The notes: generated by a model from the letters alone, not told the origin. Positions 34,920 through 44,379 are shown, numbered from the stretch's first letter. The stretch: DNA of 64,000 bases from Arthrobacter castelli DSM 16402 (GCF_000430705.1 NZ_AUMN01000021.1:18451-82450), one strand, 5' to 3'. Made by a program: numbers and translations.

Positions 34920-34976
34920 GAGCAGTATAGTGCCCAAAAAATTTGTCAACAGGTTTTGGTGAGCAATATAGTGCTC
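34920..34976. promoter_or_regulatory. Twin operator candidates between the XRE regulator and aminotransferase genes
   Basis: GAGCAGTATAGTGCCC (34920-34935) and GAGCAATATAGTGCTC (34961-34976) are 41 bp apart start to start, four helical turns. The second is a near-perfect palindrome (7 of 8 pairs). Both lie in the divergent promoter region and are natural sites for the adjacent XRE-cupin repressor (inference). Confidence 0.65.
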
Positions 34977-35069
34977 ACTAAACCACAGAACTTGGTGCGC
35001 GGTGCCCGTCCCCGAAGACTGGGAAGAACCCGTGCTTGGACAGGCTTGAGGTACGAAAGGGCAAAACTG

Positions 35070-36251
35070 ATGCAGATCCGTGAATTCGCAGTCGAGCAAT
35101 GGATGAACGAGTACGAAGAGACCTGCCGATACAACTTGGCGGAGACATGTGTCAGTTCACTAACCACCGGGGAACTGTTGGACTTGTCCGGCCGGCGTGA
35201 GCAGGTACTATCCGAGCTCGAAACCACGCCGCTCACCTACGGGCCGATTCCGGGCAGCCCCCGCCTGCGCACTCTGGTCGCGGAACTCTATAGGAACCAG
35301 CGCCCCGACAATGTCCTGATCACACATGGAGCGATCGGAGCCAACGCCCTGGTGCATGCCGCTCTTGTCGAGCCGGGCGATCACGTCGTGACCGTCGTAC
35401 CCACATATCAGCAGCATTACTCCATCCCGGCCAGTTACGGAGCCCGTGTCGATCACCTGCCGCTGCAGGAGGAGCACGGCTGGCAGCCCGAGCTGGACGA
35501 ACTCGACCGCCTGGTGACGCCCAAGACCCGGCTTATTACAATCAACAACCCCAACAATCCCACCGGTGCGCTGATCGATGCAGAAGGCCTTTCCCGCATA
35601 GCCGACATCGCCCGCCGCTCCGGGGCATGGGTATTGTGCGACGAGGTCTATCGCGGCGTGGACCAAGCAGGCGACGGATTCACCGCCTCGATTGCCGATT
35701 TGTATGAGCGGGGCATCTCCACTGGCAGCATGTCCAAGCCCTTCTCCCTGGCTGGACTGCGCTTGGGATGGATCGTGGCCCCGAACGATCTCCTGAAGGA
35801 GGTTGCCACACACCGGGATTACACCACGATCAGCGTTGGACGAGTGGATGACCTGCTGGCCTGCGTGGCCTTGGAATGCAGGGACACCATCCTGGCCCGC
35901 TCACAGCGGATCACCCGCACCAACCTGGCCATTGTTGATGAGTGGATCAGCAGTCGCGACGACGTGACGTACGTGAAGCCGCTCTCGGGGACCACCGCCC
36001 TGCTCCGCTACGACGCTCCCGTCGGCTCCTACGAATTGTGCACCCGGCTGTTGGAACACAGCGGAGTGATGTTCACTCCCGGCGCCGCATTCGACATCGA
36101 GAATACTGTGCGCATCGGCTTCGCCGACGACGCCAACACCTTGCGCACCGGACTGCACCTGTTCGGCCAGTTCCTCGACCAGCTTTCCCATACACCCCTC
36201 AACAACGACCACGAGAGCCCTGCAATCCAACCCATTAACTCGCGGAGCTAA
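35070..36251 (+). CDS. PLP-dependent class I/II aminotransferase
   Basis: The 393-aa protein has the fold-type I pattern. NNPNNPTGAL binds PLP, WVLCDEVYRG carries the Asp, and the catalytic Lys lies in TGSMSKPFSLAGLRLGW. The N-terminus (REFAVEQWMNEYEETCRYNLAETC) marks a subgroup related to capreomycidine synthase-like enzymes. The substrate is unknown. ATG 35070 follows AAAGGG by 9 nt. It is divergent from the XRE-cupin regulator and likely controlled by it. Confidence 0.9.
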   Translation: MQIREFAVEQWMNEYEETCRYNLAETCVSSLTTGELLDLSGRREQVLSELETTPLTYGPIPGSPRLRTLVAELYRNQRPDNVLITHGAIGANALVHAALVEPGDHVVTVVPTYQQHYSIPASYGARVDHLPLQEEHGWQPELDELDRLVTPKTRLITINNPNNPTGALIDAEGLSRIADIARRSGAWVLCDEVYRGVDQAGDGFTASIADLYERGISTGSMSKPFSLAGLRLGWIVAPNDLLKEVATHRDYTTISVGRVDDLLACVALECRDTILARSQRITRTNLAIVDEWISSRDDVTYVKPLSGTTALLRYDAPVGSYELCTRLLEHSGVMFTPGAAFDIENTVRIGFADDANTLRTGLHLFGQFLDQLSHTPLNNDHESPAIQPINSRS

Positions 36252-36280
36252 GCGGCAGCGCCCCGAGGGACGCTGCCGCT
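36251..36280. terminator. Bidirectional terminator between the aminotransferase and M14 peptidase
   Basis: AGCGGCAGCG (36251-36260) and CGCTGCCGCT (36271-36280) make a perfect 10-bp stem with a 10-nt loop, followed by TTTC. It lies between convergent genes. Confidence 0.8.
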
Positions 36281-36294
36281 TTCACGTTGAACGC

Positions 36295-37440
36295 TTACGG
36301 CTCGATCGGGATGATGCCCGCGTAGTCCGTGGCGTAGCCAACCGTTTCGTAGTGCGGGATTTCATCCCAGATCTCAGGATCGACTTCCTGCACGGCCCCG
36401 GTCGCCATGCCGAGCAGCAGTTCCTTCATCGCCAGCACGTTCTGGCGGATGCTCTTGCCCCGGGCCTTCTGCCCCAGGCTGTAATCGGAGGAGTTGCCCG
36501 AGGTCTCGAAGAACACCACCGGGTTGCTGTGCCCGTCGTCGTTCATGCCCTGGTAGTTCAGCCCCAGCATCATGGCCGAGACGACGCCGCCTTTGATGTC
36601 GATTTCCAGGTTGTTGTTCTCACCCACCTGGTAGCGGTCCATATTGATGGAGCCGTACTTCGACAGTTCCTGGTAGACGTAGCCCTGCATCTGGCGGGTG
36701 AGCACGTCGTAGGCGCCGTCCTCGATGTAGGGCAGTGTTGGTCCGCCGGGGGCGAGTGAGATGCCGAGCGACAGTGTGACGTCGTCGCCGGTTCCTGCCT
36801 CCTGCTTCAGGCCCTGGTGGTGGATGTCGATGCCGAAGGCCGGGTCGATCATGGTCCAGTACTCGTAGAAAGCGAGTGATTCGCTGGCGTGGAAGCCGCC
36901 CTCAACCCAGCCCCGGTTCAGGTCCACGCGAGTACCATCTTCGGTGATGGTGTGGCGGATGTTCAGCTCGCTGCCATCCGGGTTGTACATCGGGATGAAG
37001 TGGATGGTGTACGCGTCGCGGATCTGCTGGTACGCCTGTGCGCCGTTATTGCCCAGCTTCTTCAGGATGGCCAGGATCGACTCGGTTCCGTATGGCTCGT
37101 TGCCGTGGATGCGGCCCTGGATCCAGACGTCCTCCTCGCCGGTGCCAACGGTTGCCACATACAGGTCGCGGCCCTGTTCGCTCTTGTTGACCTCGGTTCC
37201 GGCCTCTTCGAGGGTGAAGACGTCCACACCGTAGCGGGCGTTGTCCTCGAGCCTGTTCAGCACCTCAATCATGCCGTCATAGGTCTGAATGCTGGCGGTG
37301 TTGGTGTTTCCCTCAGGAGATGGGAAGTTTGCGTCTGCCTGCGCGGGCGCCGTCGCCAGCAGGGGCAGCGATAATAAGGCTGCCGCGCCCAGTGCCAGTG
37401 ACTTCGTTCTGTGGACACGGTGTTGTTCCTTGAGTTTCAA
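36295..37440 (-). CDS. Secreted M14-family zinc carboxypeptidase
   Basis: The zinc site is visible: His and Glu in QGRIHGNEPYGTE and the later His in FGIDIHHQG. RVDLNRGW supplies the binding Arg and VVFFETSGN the catalytic Glu. A signal peptide (SLALGAAALLSLPLLATAPAQA) shows it is exported. TTG 37440 is chosen because GGAGG lies 7 nt upstream; a longer frame starts before that site. The product is 381 aa. It should trim C-terminal residues from peptides or act on peptidoglycan-derived peptides. Confidence 0.88.
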   Translation of the reverse strand: MKLKEQHRVHRTKSLALGAAALLSLPLLATAPAQADANFPSPEGNTNTASIQTYDGMIEVLNRLEDNARYGVDVFTLEEAGTEVNKSEQGRDLYVATVGTGEEDVWIQGRIHGNEPYGTESILAILKKLGNNGAQAYQQIRDAYTIHFIPMYNPDGSELNIRHTITEDGTRVDLNRGWVEGGFHASESLAFYEYWTMIDPAFGIDIHHQGLKQEAGTGDDVTLSLGISLAPGGPTLPYIEDGAYDVLTRQMQGYVYQELSKYGSINMDRYQVGENNNLEIDIKGGVVSAMMLGLNYQGMNDDGHSNPVVFFETSGNSSDYSLGQKARGKSIRQNVLAMKELLLGMATGAVQEVDPEIWDEIPHYETVGYATDYAGIIPIEP

Positions 37441-37647
37441 GAGGAAACCTCCGGTGATTGATGGGTACGAACATGCACGCCGGCCGTGAGCCGCTTCACG
37501 CACACGCATCTCAAGCTATGTACGGCCGCCGGCATGGTCAACGCTTTAGTTCAGGAACCAGACATTCGGCGATGAGTGAGCAGTATCAAGCGCACAACGT
37601 CCACAATGCGGCACCGTTTGAGTGCCGACGTCGATAGACTGCACCTG

Positions 37648-38856
37648 ATGGCGTCCCGCAATTCCCCTGCAACCAGAGGCAGCACAGCTGTCACCTTGCT
37701 GCAGGCCATCTCTTCGACGACCATCGGCGTGTTGCCGGCCTATCTGGTCGGTGCCTTGGCCGTCCAGATTCGGGACGACCTGGATGTCAGCCCGGCCGAA
37801 ATCGGCATCGGCGCCGCCATCCTCTTTGGTGTCACCGCCATACTGTCGACGCCGATGGGCACCGTCGTGCAGCGGCGGGGCACCGCGTGGGGCATCATCA
37901 ATGCTTCGATTCTGGCGATGCTCGCGATGCTTGGCATCGCGTGGGCGCCGTCCTTGCCCGTGCTTTACTGTGCGCTCGTTGTCGGCGGGGTCGGCAATGC
38001 CATGGCGCAGCCCGCCGCGAACCTGGGTGTCTCCGCCGCCGTCGGACGTTCCCGTCTTGGCCTGGCTTTCGGTATCAAACAAACAGCCGTGCCTGCGGCG
38101 ACGCTGCTCTCCGGCCTGGCCGTGCCGGGGATTGCGCTGATTCTGGGGTGGCGATGGGTGCTGCTGTTCGCCGCCGTCGCCGCTGCGGCGCTGCTGCTCT
38201 GGGCCGCCGTGACGCGCGGCAGGCGGGCTCAGCCGGCGTCGGAATCCGAGGGTTCAGCGCCCGACCGCGGGACCCCGCGGGCCGGCCTGGTGGTGATCAC
38301 CATTGGTGTGGGGATCGCGGCGGCGGCTGCCACCTCGCTGGGGATCTTCCTGATTGACTCCGCCGTCCGGGCCGGCCTCTCCCCGACCGCCGCCGGCCTG
38401 ATGTTCGCCGTCTCCGCGTTCATCGGCCTGCTGATCCGGATCGCCCTCGGCGCATTCATGGACCGGGGCACCGGGCGCAGCCCCTACGTCCTGGTGGCCT
38501 ACCTGCTCCTTGGGGGCGCCGCGGGATTTGTGCTGCTGGCGGTGGGGCAAGGGCCCTGGTTCGTCGTCGGATCGCTGCTGGCCTACGGGGCCGGCTGGAC
38601 GTGGCCGGGACTTGTCCATTTCGCCGTCGTCCGCGACAACCGCAGGGCCGCGGCAGCCGCGACCGGGATACTCCAGACCGGCGTCGGGTTTGGCGGTGCG
38701 GCGGGCCCGCTGCTGTTCGGATTTCTGGTCCAGGCCACGTCCTACGGGACGGGCTGGATCACTGCCGCCTGCGCGGCCGTGGTCGCGGCCGTCATTTTCC
38801 GCATCGGCCGGCGCATGATCCTCAGATCGCGGCAGCTGGCAGCACGCGCTGCCTGA
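37648..38856 (+). CDS. Major facilitator superfamily transporter
   Basis: The 402-aa protein has about twelve hydrophobic segments and the MFS loop motif in the GAFMDRGTGRSPYVL region between the sixth and seventh helices. The N-terminal half contains AAVGRSRLGLAFGIKQTAVP. Related sequences belong to CynX/NarK-like or drug-exporter groups; the substrate is unknown. ATG 37648 is preferred, since a GTG at 37576 would add 24 residues with no membrane character. There is no strong ribosome site. The next gene is a convergent MFS exporter. Confidence 0.8.
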   Translation: MASRNSPATRGSTAVTLLQAISSTTIGVLPAYLVGALAVQIRDDLDVSPAEIGIGAAILFGVTAILSTPMGTVVQRRGTAWGIINASILAMLAMLGIAWAPSLPVLYCALVVGGVGNAMAQPAANLGVSAAVGRSRLGLAFGIKQTAVPAATLLSGLAVPGIALILGWRWVLLFAAVAAAALLLWAAVTRGRRAQPASESEGSAPDRGTPRAGLVVITIGVGIAAAAATSLGIFLIDSAVRAGLSPTAAGLMFAVSAFIGLLIRIALGAFMDRGTGRSPYVLVAYLLLGGAAGFVLLAVGQGPWFVVGSLLAYGAGWTWPGLVHFAVVRDNRRAAAAATGILQTGVGFGGAAGPLLFGFLVQATSYGTGWITAACAAVVAAVIFRIGRRMILRSRQLAARAA

Positions 38857-38920
38857 CAGCCCCGCACGCCGAGTCCGGCATGGCCGTTGGCGCGCGTCGC
38901 GCACGGCGCACCGCCGGCCC

Positions 38921-40426
38921 TCAGTCCGCCGTCGGTGCCTTCTCGCGCGGCTCGGGACGGCTGGTACCGCTGCCTCCGGGCCGGGACTCCCGGATGAAGA
39001 ACGTGGCGACGAGACCGACGACGCCGAGGGACCCGGCCACGAAGAAGGAGACGTTCGCGCCGTGCACCAGCCCCGCCGCGCCGTACTCCTCCGGGTCGCG
39101 GGCGGCTCCGGTCATCACGGTGACCAGGACGGCTGTGCCGATGGAGGCGGCGACCTGGCGCATGGTGTTGTTCAGCGCCGTCCCGTGCGGAATCAGCCGC
39201 TGGGGGAGCTGGTTGAGCGCCGCCGTGGTCACCGGCATGATGACCATCGACACCCCGAACATGCGTACGGCGTTCACCACCGCGAGGTAGGTGAATGACG
39301 TCTCCACGGTCAGCATCGAGAACATGAACGTCGAGCCGGTGAGCAGGGTGAAGCCTGTCATTGCCAGCCACTTCGCGCCGAACTTATCGAAGATCCGGCC
39401 GGTCACCGGGGACATCAGTCCCATGATCACGGCTCCGGGCAGCAGGGCCAGGCCGGCCTGCATCGCCGAGAAGTCACTCATGTTCTGCATGTAGATCGGC
39501 AGCACTATCATTCCCCCGACCAGCACCATGAACACGCACATGCCCAGCCCCGTGTTCAGGGTGAACATCGGGTACTTGAGCACCCGCAGTTCGAGCAATG
39601 GCTCGTCCAGCCTGAGCTGGCGCAGGATGAACCAGACCAGCACGAACGCTCCGATGACCAGCGGCGCGAGGACCTGGGCGCTGGCCCATCCAGTGGTCCC
39701 CGCGAAGCTGAAGCCGAACAGCAGGCCGCCGAAGCCCAGCGAGGACAGGATGATGGAGAGGACGTCCAGCCGCGGGAAGGTCCGCTCGGTGACGTTCCGG
39801 AGGACGAAGTGAGCGACGATCATGTCGATCACCGCGATCGGCAGCATCATCACGAAGAGGACCTGCCAAGGGAGGTTGTCCACGATCCAGCCGGACAGGC
39901 TGGGACCGAGCGCGGGCGCGAAGGCGATGACAAGCCCCAGCGTCCCCATGGCGGTGCCGCGCTTCTCCAGCGGAAAGACCGCGAAGAGGATGGTCTGCAT
40001 CAGCGGAATGATCATCCCGCCGGCGGTCGCCTGGATGACGCGCCCGCCCAGCAGCACGGAGTACACCGGTGCCAGGGCGCAGATGATGGTTCCGACGGTG
40101 AAGAGGGCCATTGCCGTCAGGAACAGGGCGCGGGTGGTGAACTTCTGGATCAGGAAGGCCGTGACCGGGATCATGACGCCATTGACCAGCATGAAGATCG
40201 TCGTGACCCACTGCGCCGTATTCGCGGAGATGCCGAAGTCCGCCATGAATGCGGGCAGCGCCGTGTTCAGCAGCGTCTGGTTCAGGATGATGATGAACGC
40301 GCCCGACAGCAGGACCGCCAGCACCACGTTGGGGTTTATCGGTTTCGAGGCAGCTCGTTCGCCGTCCGCGTTCGCTGTGGTCGCAGCCTTCGCGGCAGGT
40401 GTGGACCCGGTGGTTTTGTCGGCCAA
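38921..40426 (-). CDS. DHA2-family MFS multidrug exporter
   Basis: The 501-aa protein has fourteen predicted membrane segments. It shows the DHA2 markers LNQTLLNTALPAFMADFG, WVTTIFMLVNGVMIPVTAF and GRVIQATAGGMIIPLMQT. It resembles LmrB/EmrB-type exporters driven by the proton gradient. The start is TTG 40426 with GAGGA 8 nt upstream. Its promoter should lie in the 40427-40560 interval; no regulator gene adjoins it, so control is unclear. Confidence 0.88.
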   Translation of the reverse strand: MADKTTGSTPAAKAATTANADGERAASKPINPNVVLAVLLSGAFIIILNQTLLNTALPAFMADFGISANTAQWVTTIFMLVNGVMIPVTAFLIQKFTTRALFLTAMALFTVGTIICALAPVYSVLLGGRVIQATAGGMIIPLMQTILFAVFPLEKRGTAMGTLGLVIAFAPALGPSLSGWIVDNLPWQVLFVMMLPIAVIDMIVAHFVLRNVTERTFPRLDVLSIILSSLGFGGLLFGFSFAGTTGWASAQVLAPLVIGAFVLVWFILRQLRLDEPLLELRVLKYPMFTLNTGLGMCVFMVLVGGMIVLPIYMQNMSDFSAMQAGLALLPGAVIMGLMSPVTGRIFDKFGAKWLAMTGFTLLTGSTFMFSMLTVETSFTYLAVVNAVRMFGVSMVIMPVTTAALNQLPQRLIPHGTALNNTMRQVAASIGTAVLVTVMTGAARDPEEYGAAGLVHGANVSFFVAGSLGVVGLVATFFIRESRPGGSGTSRPEPREKAPTAD

Positions 40427-40956
40427 ACGAGCTGTCCTCTCTGATATGTTGTGCGGTCCTGGTCTTCGTCGGCCAATGCCGCTGATTGTCCTCCACGATT
40501 GCGTCCCGTGCCGTCGTTCGCCGCCCGGGCGTCAATTCATCGAACCCCGTTGTTGATATTGACATCGCTGTCTTCGCCATCGCCGGGACGTACTGCCGGC
40601 GTGCCTGGCGGGCGGCAGCTGACGGGCGGACTTGGTGTGAAGATGCATGGAGACTCAACAGCCGTGCTGTAGTTGAGTCCGTGTCCCGCTACGTAGGGGT
40701 TCCCGGCAGCCTTCGACCAGGTTGAGAATCGGGGCGGGCTCTCCACGCGGCAGCCTGCTTCGGGCTGCTCCCTTATTCGCCGGCGCTGCCGACATAACAG
40801 TCTCTCGAAAAACGGGGGGTATTTCAAGGTTGCACCGACGACGCAGGTGCCGGCACCCCTGCCAAGCCAAATTGGCCGCACGGGCACCGGCACCTGTCAG
40901 GGGCGGGGCCGACGTCGTCCGCTCACCCGGTTACCAGAGGGCCGACGTCGTCGCCG
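40427..40956. other. Intergenic region with hairpins, no supported gene
   Basis: These 530 bp contain no convincing coding frame. A near-perfect hairpin lies at 40652-40679 (GACTCAACAGC cgt GCTGT-A-GTTGAGTC, one bulged base). The GC-rich palindrome GGTGCCGGCACC lies at 40846-40857, after the end of the phosphoesterase gene. The first may be an operator or terminator of an unseen transcript. The promoter of the DHA2 exporter must also be in the first part. Confidence 0.5.
40846..40857. repeat. 12-bp palindrome GGTGCCGGCACC, copy 1
   Basis: The perfect palindrome lies 100 bp downstream of the phosphoesterase stop. An identical copy occurs at 42898-42909, upstream of the same gene, and near-copies (GGCACCGGCACC) follow at about 40882-40894. 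It may be part of a terminator-type element. Confidence 0.5.
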
Positions 40957-42756
40957 TTACTTCGTCACGGTGAAGGTGATGGTCTTGGTGAATACCTTTC
41001 CATGGACACCGGTGGCTGTGACCTTGGCGGTGTGCTCGCCAACGGCAAGGTCGTCGGGCAGTTCCAGCCGCCACAGGTGCATCATCCGGTCGGCCAGCCC
41101 GCCGCCGTGGGCCAGCTGTTCCTGCACGGCGACCGGGTCGGACCATTCGGCGCCGACCTTCACGGTGCCGCCGTTCATCGGCTGGGTTCGGGTCGCTTCG
41201 ACCGGTCGGCCGCCGTCGATCGCCACCTCGACGGTGGAGCCGGTGCCGCCGATCCAGAAGTTGGTGGTCAGCCAGGTGTCGTTGGCCAGCCCCTGCCGCG
41301 ACACGGTCAGCGGGTTGGTGAACTTGGGAGCGGAGCCCTTGTTGTCCACGTTGGCCGCGTACCAGTCGCGGTAGCGCGGGGTGTTCAGGCCAACGGCCAT
41401 GTGCGCGGATTCGTCGCCGCGCACGGTGTAGCGTTCGGTGACCTCGGTGTTCATGATGTCCAGGGTGAGCACGCCGGGTGGTGTGCCGTCGCGCTGCAGG
41501 GCGGTCGGATAGCCGCCCTCGAGGAGGCGCCCGCCGTACCAGTTTCCGGAGACGGCTCCGACGGTCAGATGCGGAAAGGGCAGTCCGTCCGGCCCGACGA
41601 TGTCGGTCCAGCCGGCCATCAGGTCGCCTTCACGCAGGTTTTCCATCATGTGGGTGTGCCCGCCGATGGAAACCACCTCGCGGCCTTCGAGGATTTCGTA
41701 GATTTCCTTGACCTGATTCACCCGGTGGGTGTCGCTGTAGTAGAACTCCAGCAGCGGCATGTGGCCGGCCAGCACGATCACCTTGTTCTCGGGAACCTGG
41801 GCGATGTCGTTGCGCAGCCACTCCATCTGCATCGGGTCGACGTCGTTGCTGTACCCGCCGCCGGGCAGCGGGTACCCCACGGTGTTCAGCGCCACGATGT
41901 GGGCCTTGCCGACGTCGTACGAGTAGTAGTCGGGCCCCAGCTTGGCCTTGAAGGTGTCGAAGGCGTGCTCGCGTTCGACGGCGTCGTAGTCCAGGTCGTG
42001 GTTGCCCGGCAGGAAGCGGGCGGGACCGTTGAGCATGCCAGCCAGTTCCCGGGTTTCGCTGTACAGCGAGAGGTCATCGCCGACGACGTCGCCCAGGAAC
42101 AGCGCGCCGCAGCCTGCGTAGTCGGTGCGGGCGGCCAGGTCGGCGAAGGCGCCCTTGGCGGCGTAGGTGACCTCTGTCTGGTTGTAGGTCTGCACGTCGG
42201 CGAGGATTGCGCAGTGCTGCTCCGGCGACCGGGTCTGCGAGCTCTTGGCCAGCGGGAAGTTGACTGCATCCGCCAGCGGACCGGTCGGTGCGATACCGCC
42301 GTAGCGCCGGTCCGGCGACCCCTCCGGCAGATGGTGGTAGGAGAACTGCGCGACGTTGTCCTCGTCCACCGGCACCTGGTAGCCGCGGGGCTGGGTGACG
42401 AAGACCGTCATGTTCTCGAAGGCAGGCAGTTCGTAGTTGCCTTGGCTGTCGGTGGTGGTGACCTCGCGGCCGTTGGACACCGTCACGCCGCCCAGGCCGC
42501 GCTCATTGGGGTCCTGCACGGAGTCCTTGTCCCGGTCGACGAAGACCGTGCCGTCGATTCTCTGCCGGGTTTCGTCGGGACCTTCGACCACGTGGACGTC
42601 ACCGCGGTAGGCGGTGGAGTCCCAGTCGCCGGCCGCGGCAGCGGGAGCGGCGAGGGCGCCGGGTGCCAGCAGCGCACCGGCGAGTGCCAAGGTGCCAGCT
42701 GTGACGTGGATGGGACGTCTGGATCGTGTGGTGGGTGGGGTGGCCACGGGTTTCAA
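40957..42756 (-). CDS. Secreted calcineurin-like phosphoesterase
   Basis: The 599-aa protein has a signal peptide (TAGTLALAGALLAPGALA), an N-terminal beta domain with the DxDxDSxxDxxExG type calcium-like loop DRDKDSVQDPNERG, and a metallophosphoesterase core. Metal ligands are seen in ILADVQ (in place of the first DxH), FLGDVVGDD, LPGNHDLD and GGHTHM. A C-terminal beta domain follows. TTG 42756 is chosen for its GGAGG 6 nt upstream. It should hydrolyse phosphoesters outside the cell. The substrate is unknown. Confidence 0.85.
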   Translation of the reverse strand: MKPVATPPTTRSRRPIHVTAGTLALAGALLAPGALAAPAAAAGDWDSTAYRGDVHVVEGPDETRQRIDGTVFVDRDKDSVQDPNERGLGGVTVSNGREVTTTDSQGNYELPAFENMTVFVTQPRGYQVPVDEDNVAQFSYHHLPEGSPDRRYGGIAPTGPLADAVNFPLAKSSQTRSPEQHCAILADVQTYNQTEVTYAAKGAFADLAARTDYAGCGALFLGDVVGDDLSLYSETRELAGMLNGPARFLPGNHDLDYDAVEREHAFDTFKAKLGPDYYSYDVGKAHIVALNTVGYPLPGGGYSNDVDPMQMEWLRNDIAQVPENKVIVLAGHMPLLEFYYSDTHRVNQVKEIYEILEGREVVSIGGHTHMMENLREGDLMAGWTDIVGPDGLPFPHLTVGAVSGNWYGGRLLEGGYPTALQRDGTPPGVLTLDIMNTEVTERYTVRGDESAHMAVGLNTPRYRDWYAANVDNKGSAPKFTNPLTVSRQGLANDTWLTTNFWIGGTGSTVEVAIDGGRPVEATRTQPMNGGTVKVGAEWSDPVAVQEQLAHGGGLADRMMHLWRLELPDDLAVGEHTAKVTATGVHGKVFTKTITFTVTK

Positions 42757-42897
42757 GCAGTACCTCCGGTCGAGTGCCTTACCGGGCCTGCTGGCCCGGC
42801 AGTGACACCGTCGCAAAGGCAGATGTACAGGCAGCGACCAGACGGTAATCAGGATTTGGCGAGTTTGTGGCGACTCTGCGAACTCGAAGTTAACGCC

Positions 42898-42909
42898 GGT
42901 GCCGGCACC
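42898..42909. repeat. 12-bp palindrome GGTGCCGGCACC, copy 2
   Basis: This is identical to 40846-40857. It lies in the interval between the sugar porter stop and the phosphoesterase start and could contribute to a terminator for the sugar porter gene or to phosphoesterase control. Confidence 0.5.
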
Positions 42910-42978
42910 TGTGCCATCAAAGACACAAGTACCGGCAGCAAGCAGAACGGAGCCAGCGTCGGACCTATTTCGACTTTG

Positions 42979-44379
42979 CTATGCCATCTCCTCAAGCTGC
43001 TTATTCTTGGTTTCAGGAACAAGTTTGAGCACGAAGAAGAATGATAGTACCGCGAAGGCTGTGTAGAGGCCGTAGGCCAGGGCAAGGCTTGTCTCGGCCA
43101 GGGTCGGGAACGTCGTCGAAATCAGGAAGTTGCTCAGCCATTGGGCTGCGGCCGCGAGCCCCAGCGCCGCAGCACGGAGCCGGTTGTTGAACATCTCGCC
43201 CAGCAGCACCCACACCACCGGCCCCCAGGACACGCCGAAGAACATGACGAACAAGTTGGCAGCGATCAGCGCCACGGGACCTGCAATCGGCCCCAGGACC
43301 GGGCTGTCATCCACGACAGGGGCGGAGCCAAAGACGACAGCCAGTGTGCCGAGGCTGACCATCATGCCGGCAGAGCCGGTCAGCAGCAGCGGGCGGCGCC
43401 CGAACTTGTCGATCAACGAGATCGCAATCAACGTGACGACAATGTTGATGATCGAAGTGATAACGCTGGTCGTCAGCGCCTCTGACTCGCTGAAACCGAC
43501 TTGCTGCCACAGGGCCGTCGAATAGTAGAAAATGACATTAATGCCGACGAACTGCTGGAAGACGGACAGCAGGATGCCAACCCAAACGATGGGCAGCAGG
43601 CCCAGCATCCGCCCGCGCAGGTCCTTGAGTGAGGACCGCTTCTCTCCCCGGAGGGAACGCCCGATCTCGGCAATACGTTCGTCGACGCCGGACTTCAGGA
43701 TCTGCCCCAGGGACGCCTTGGCCTTCTCCGTCTGCCCCTTTGCCACGAGGTACCGGGGCGACTCGGGGATCCGGAGTGCCAGCAGACCGTAGGCAACCGC
43801 CGGGATGATCTCGCTGAGGAACATCCAGCGCCACGCTTCCAGGCCCAGGAACAGCTCCGCGCTGGCACTGCCGGCTGCCGCCGCCAGGGCGGCGTCGGTC
43901 AGCAGGGCGGCGAAAATACCGATGACGATCGCCAGTTGCTGCAGCGAGCCGAGGCGCCCACGGATCGATGCCGGGGAGATTTCGGCGATGTAGGCAGGTG
44001 CAATCACTGACGCTGCGCCGACCGCCAGGCCGCCGACAATGCGCCAAACGATCAGATCCCATGGCCCTATGGCGAGTCCGGATCCGATGGCGCTGATGGT
44101 GAACAGGGCCGAGGCCAGCATCATCACCTTGATGCGGCCGTAACGGTCGGCCATCCGCCCGGCCATCCATGCGCCGACGACGCAGCCGAGCAGCGCGGAA
44201 GAGACCATGAAACCGGTCATGAACGGGCTGGTGGAAAATTGGTCACGGATGGCCGTTACCGCGCCGTTAATCACCGCGGTGTCGAAGCCGAACAGGAAAC
44301 CGCCAAGGGCAGCCACTGAAGCGAGCATCACGGCGCGCCCTGTGTAGTACTCCTCTCTGGGAGCGGCGACGGTGGTCAT
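42979..44379 (-). CDS. Sugar porter family MFS transporter
   Basis: The 466-aa protein has the sugar porter signatures GFDTAVINGAV at helix 1, RMADRYGRIKVM between helices 2 and 3, and PESPRYLV after helix 6. QQFVGINVIFYYS lies in helix 7, LIDKFGRRPLLL between 8 and 9, and a final PETKN motif follows. It should be a proton-sugar symporter. ATG 44379 has AGGAGGT 5 nt upstream. It follows a ROK regulator on the same strand at 283 bp distance, the likely controller. Confidence 0.92.
   Translation of the reverse strand: MTTVAAPREEYYTGRAVMLASVAALGGFLFGFDTAVINGAVTAIRDQFSTSPFMTGFMVSSALLGCVVGAWMAGRMADRYGRIKVMMLASALFTISAIGSGLAIGPWDLIVWRIVGGLAVGAASVIAPAYIAEISPASIRGRLGSLQQLAIVIGIFAALLTDAALAAAAGSASAELFLGLEAWRWMFLSEIIPAVAYGLLALRIPESPRYLVAKGQTEKAKASLGQILKSGVDERIAEIGRSLRGEKRSSLKDLRGRMLGLLPIVWVGILLSVFQQFVGINVIFYYSTALWQQVGFSESEALTTSVITSIINIVVTLIAISLIDKFGRRPLLLTGSAGMMVSLGTLAVVFGSAPVVDDSPVLGPIAGPVALIAANLFVMFFGVSWGPVVWVLLGEMFNNRLRAAALGLAAAAQWLSNFLISTTFPTLAETSLALAYGLYTAFAVLSFFFVLKLVPETKNKQLEEMA

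Noticed and set aside
38601..39290. A 229-codon plus-strand frame across the MFS gene ends
   Set aside because: It is a shadow of the 3' ends of the two convergent MFS genes, with Arg-rich composition and no start signal.
41002..43044. A 680-codon plus-strand open frame
   Set aside because: It lies antisense to the phosphoesterase gene, lacks any domain or ribosome site, and arises from the high third-position GC of the real gene.
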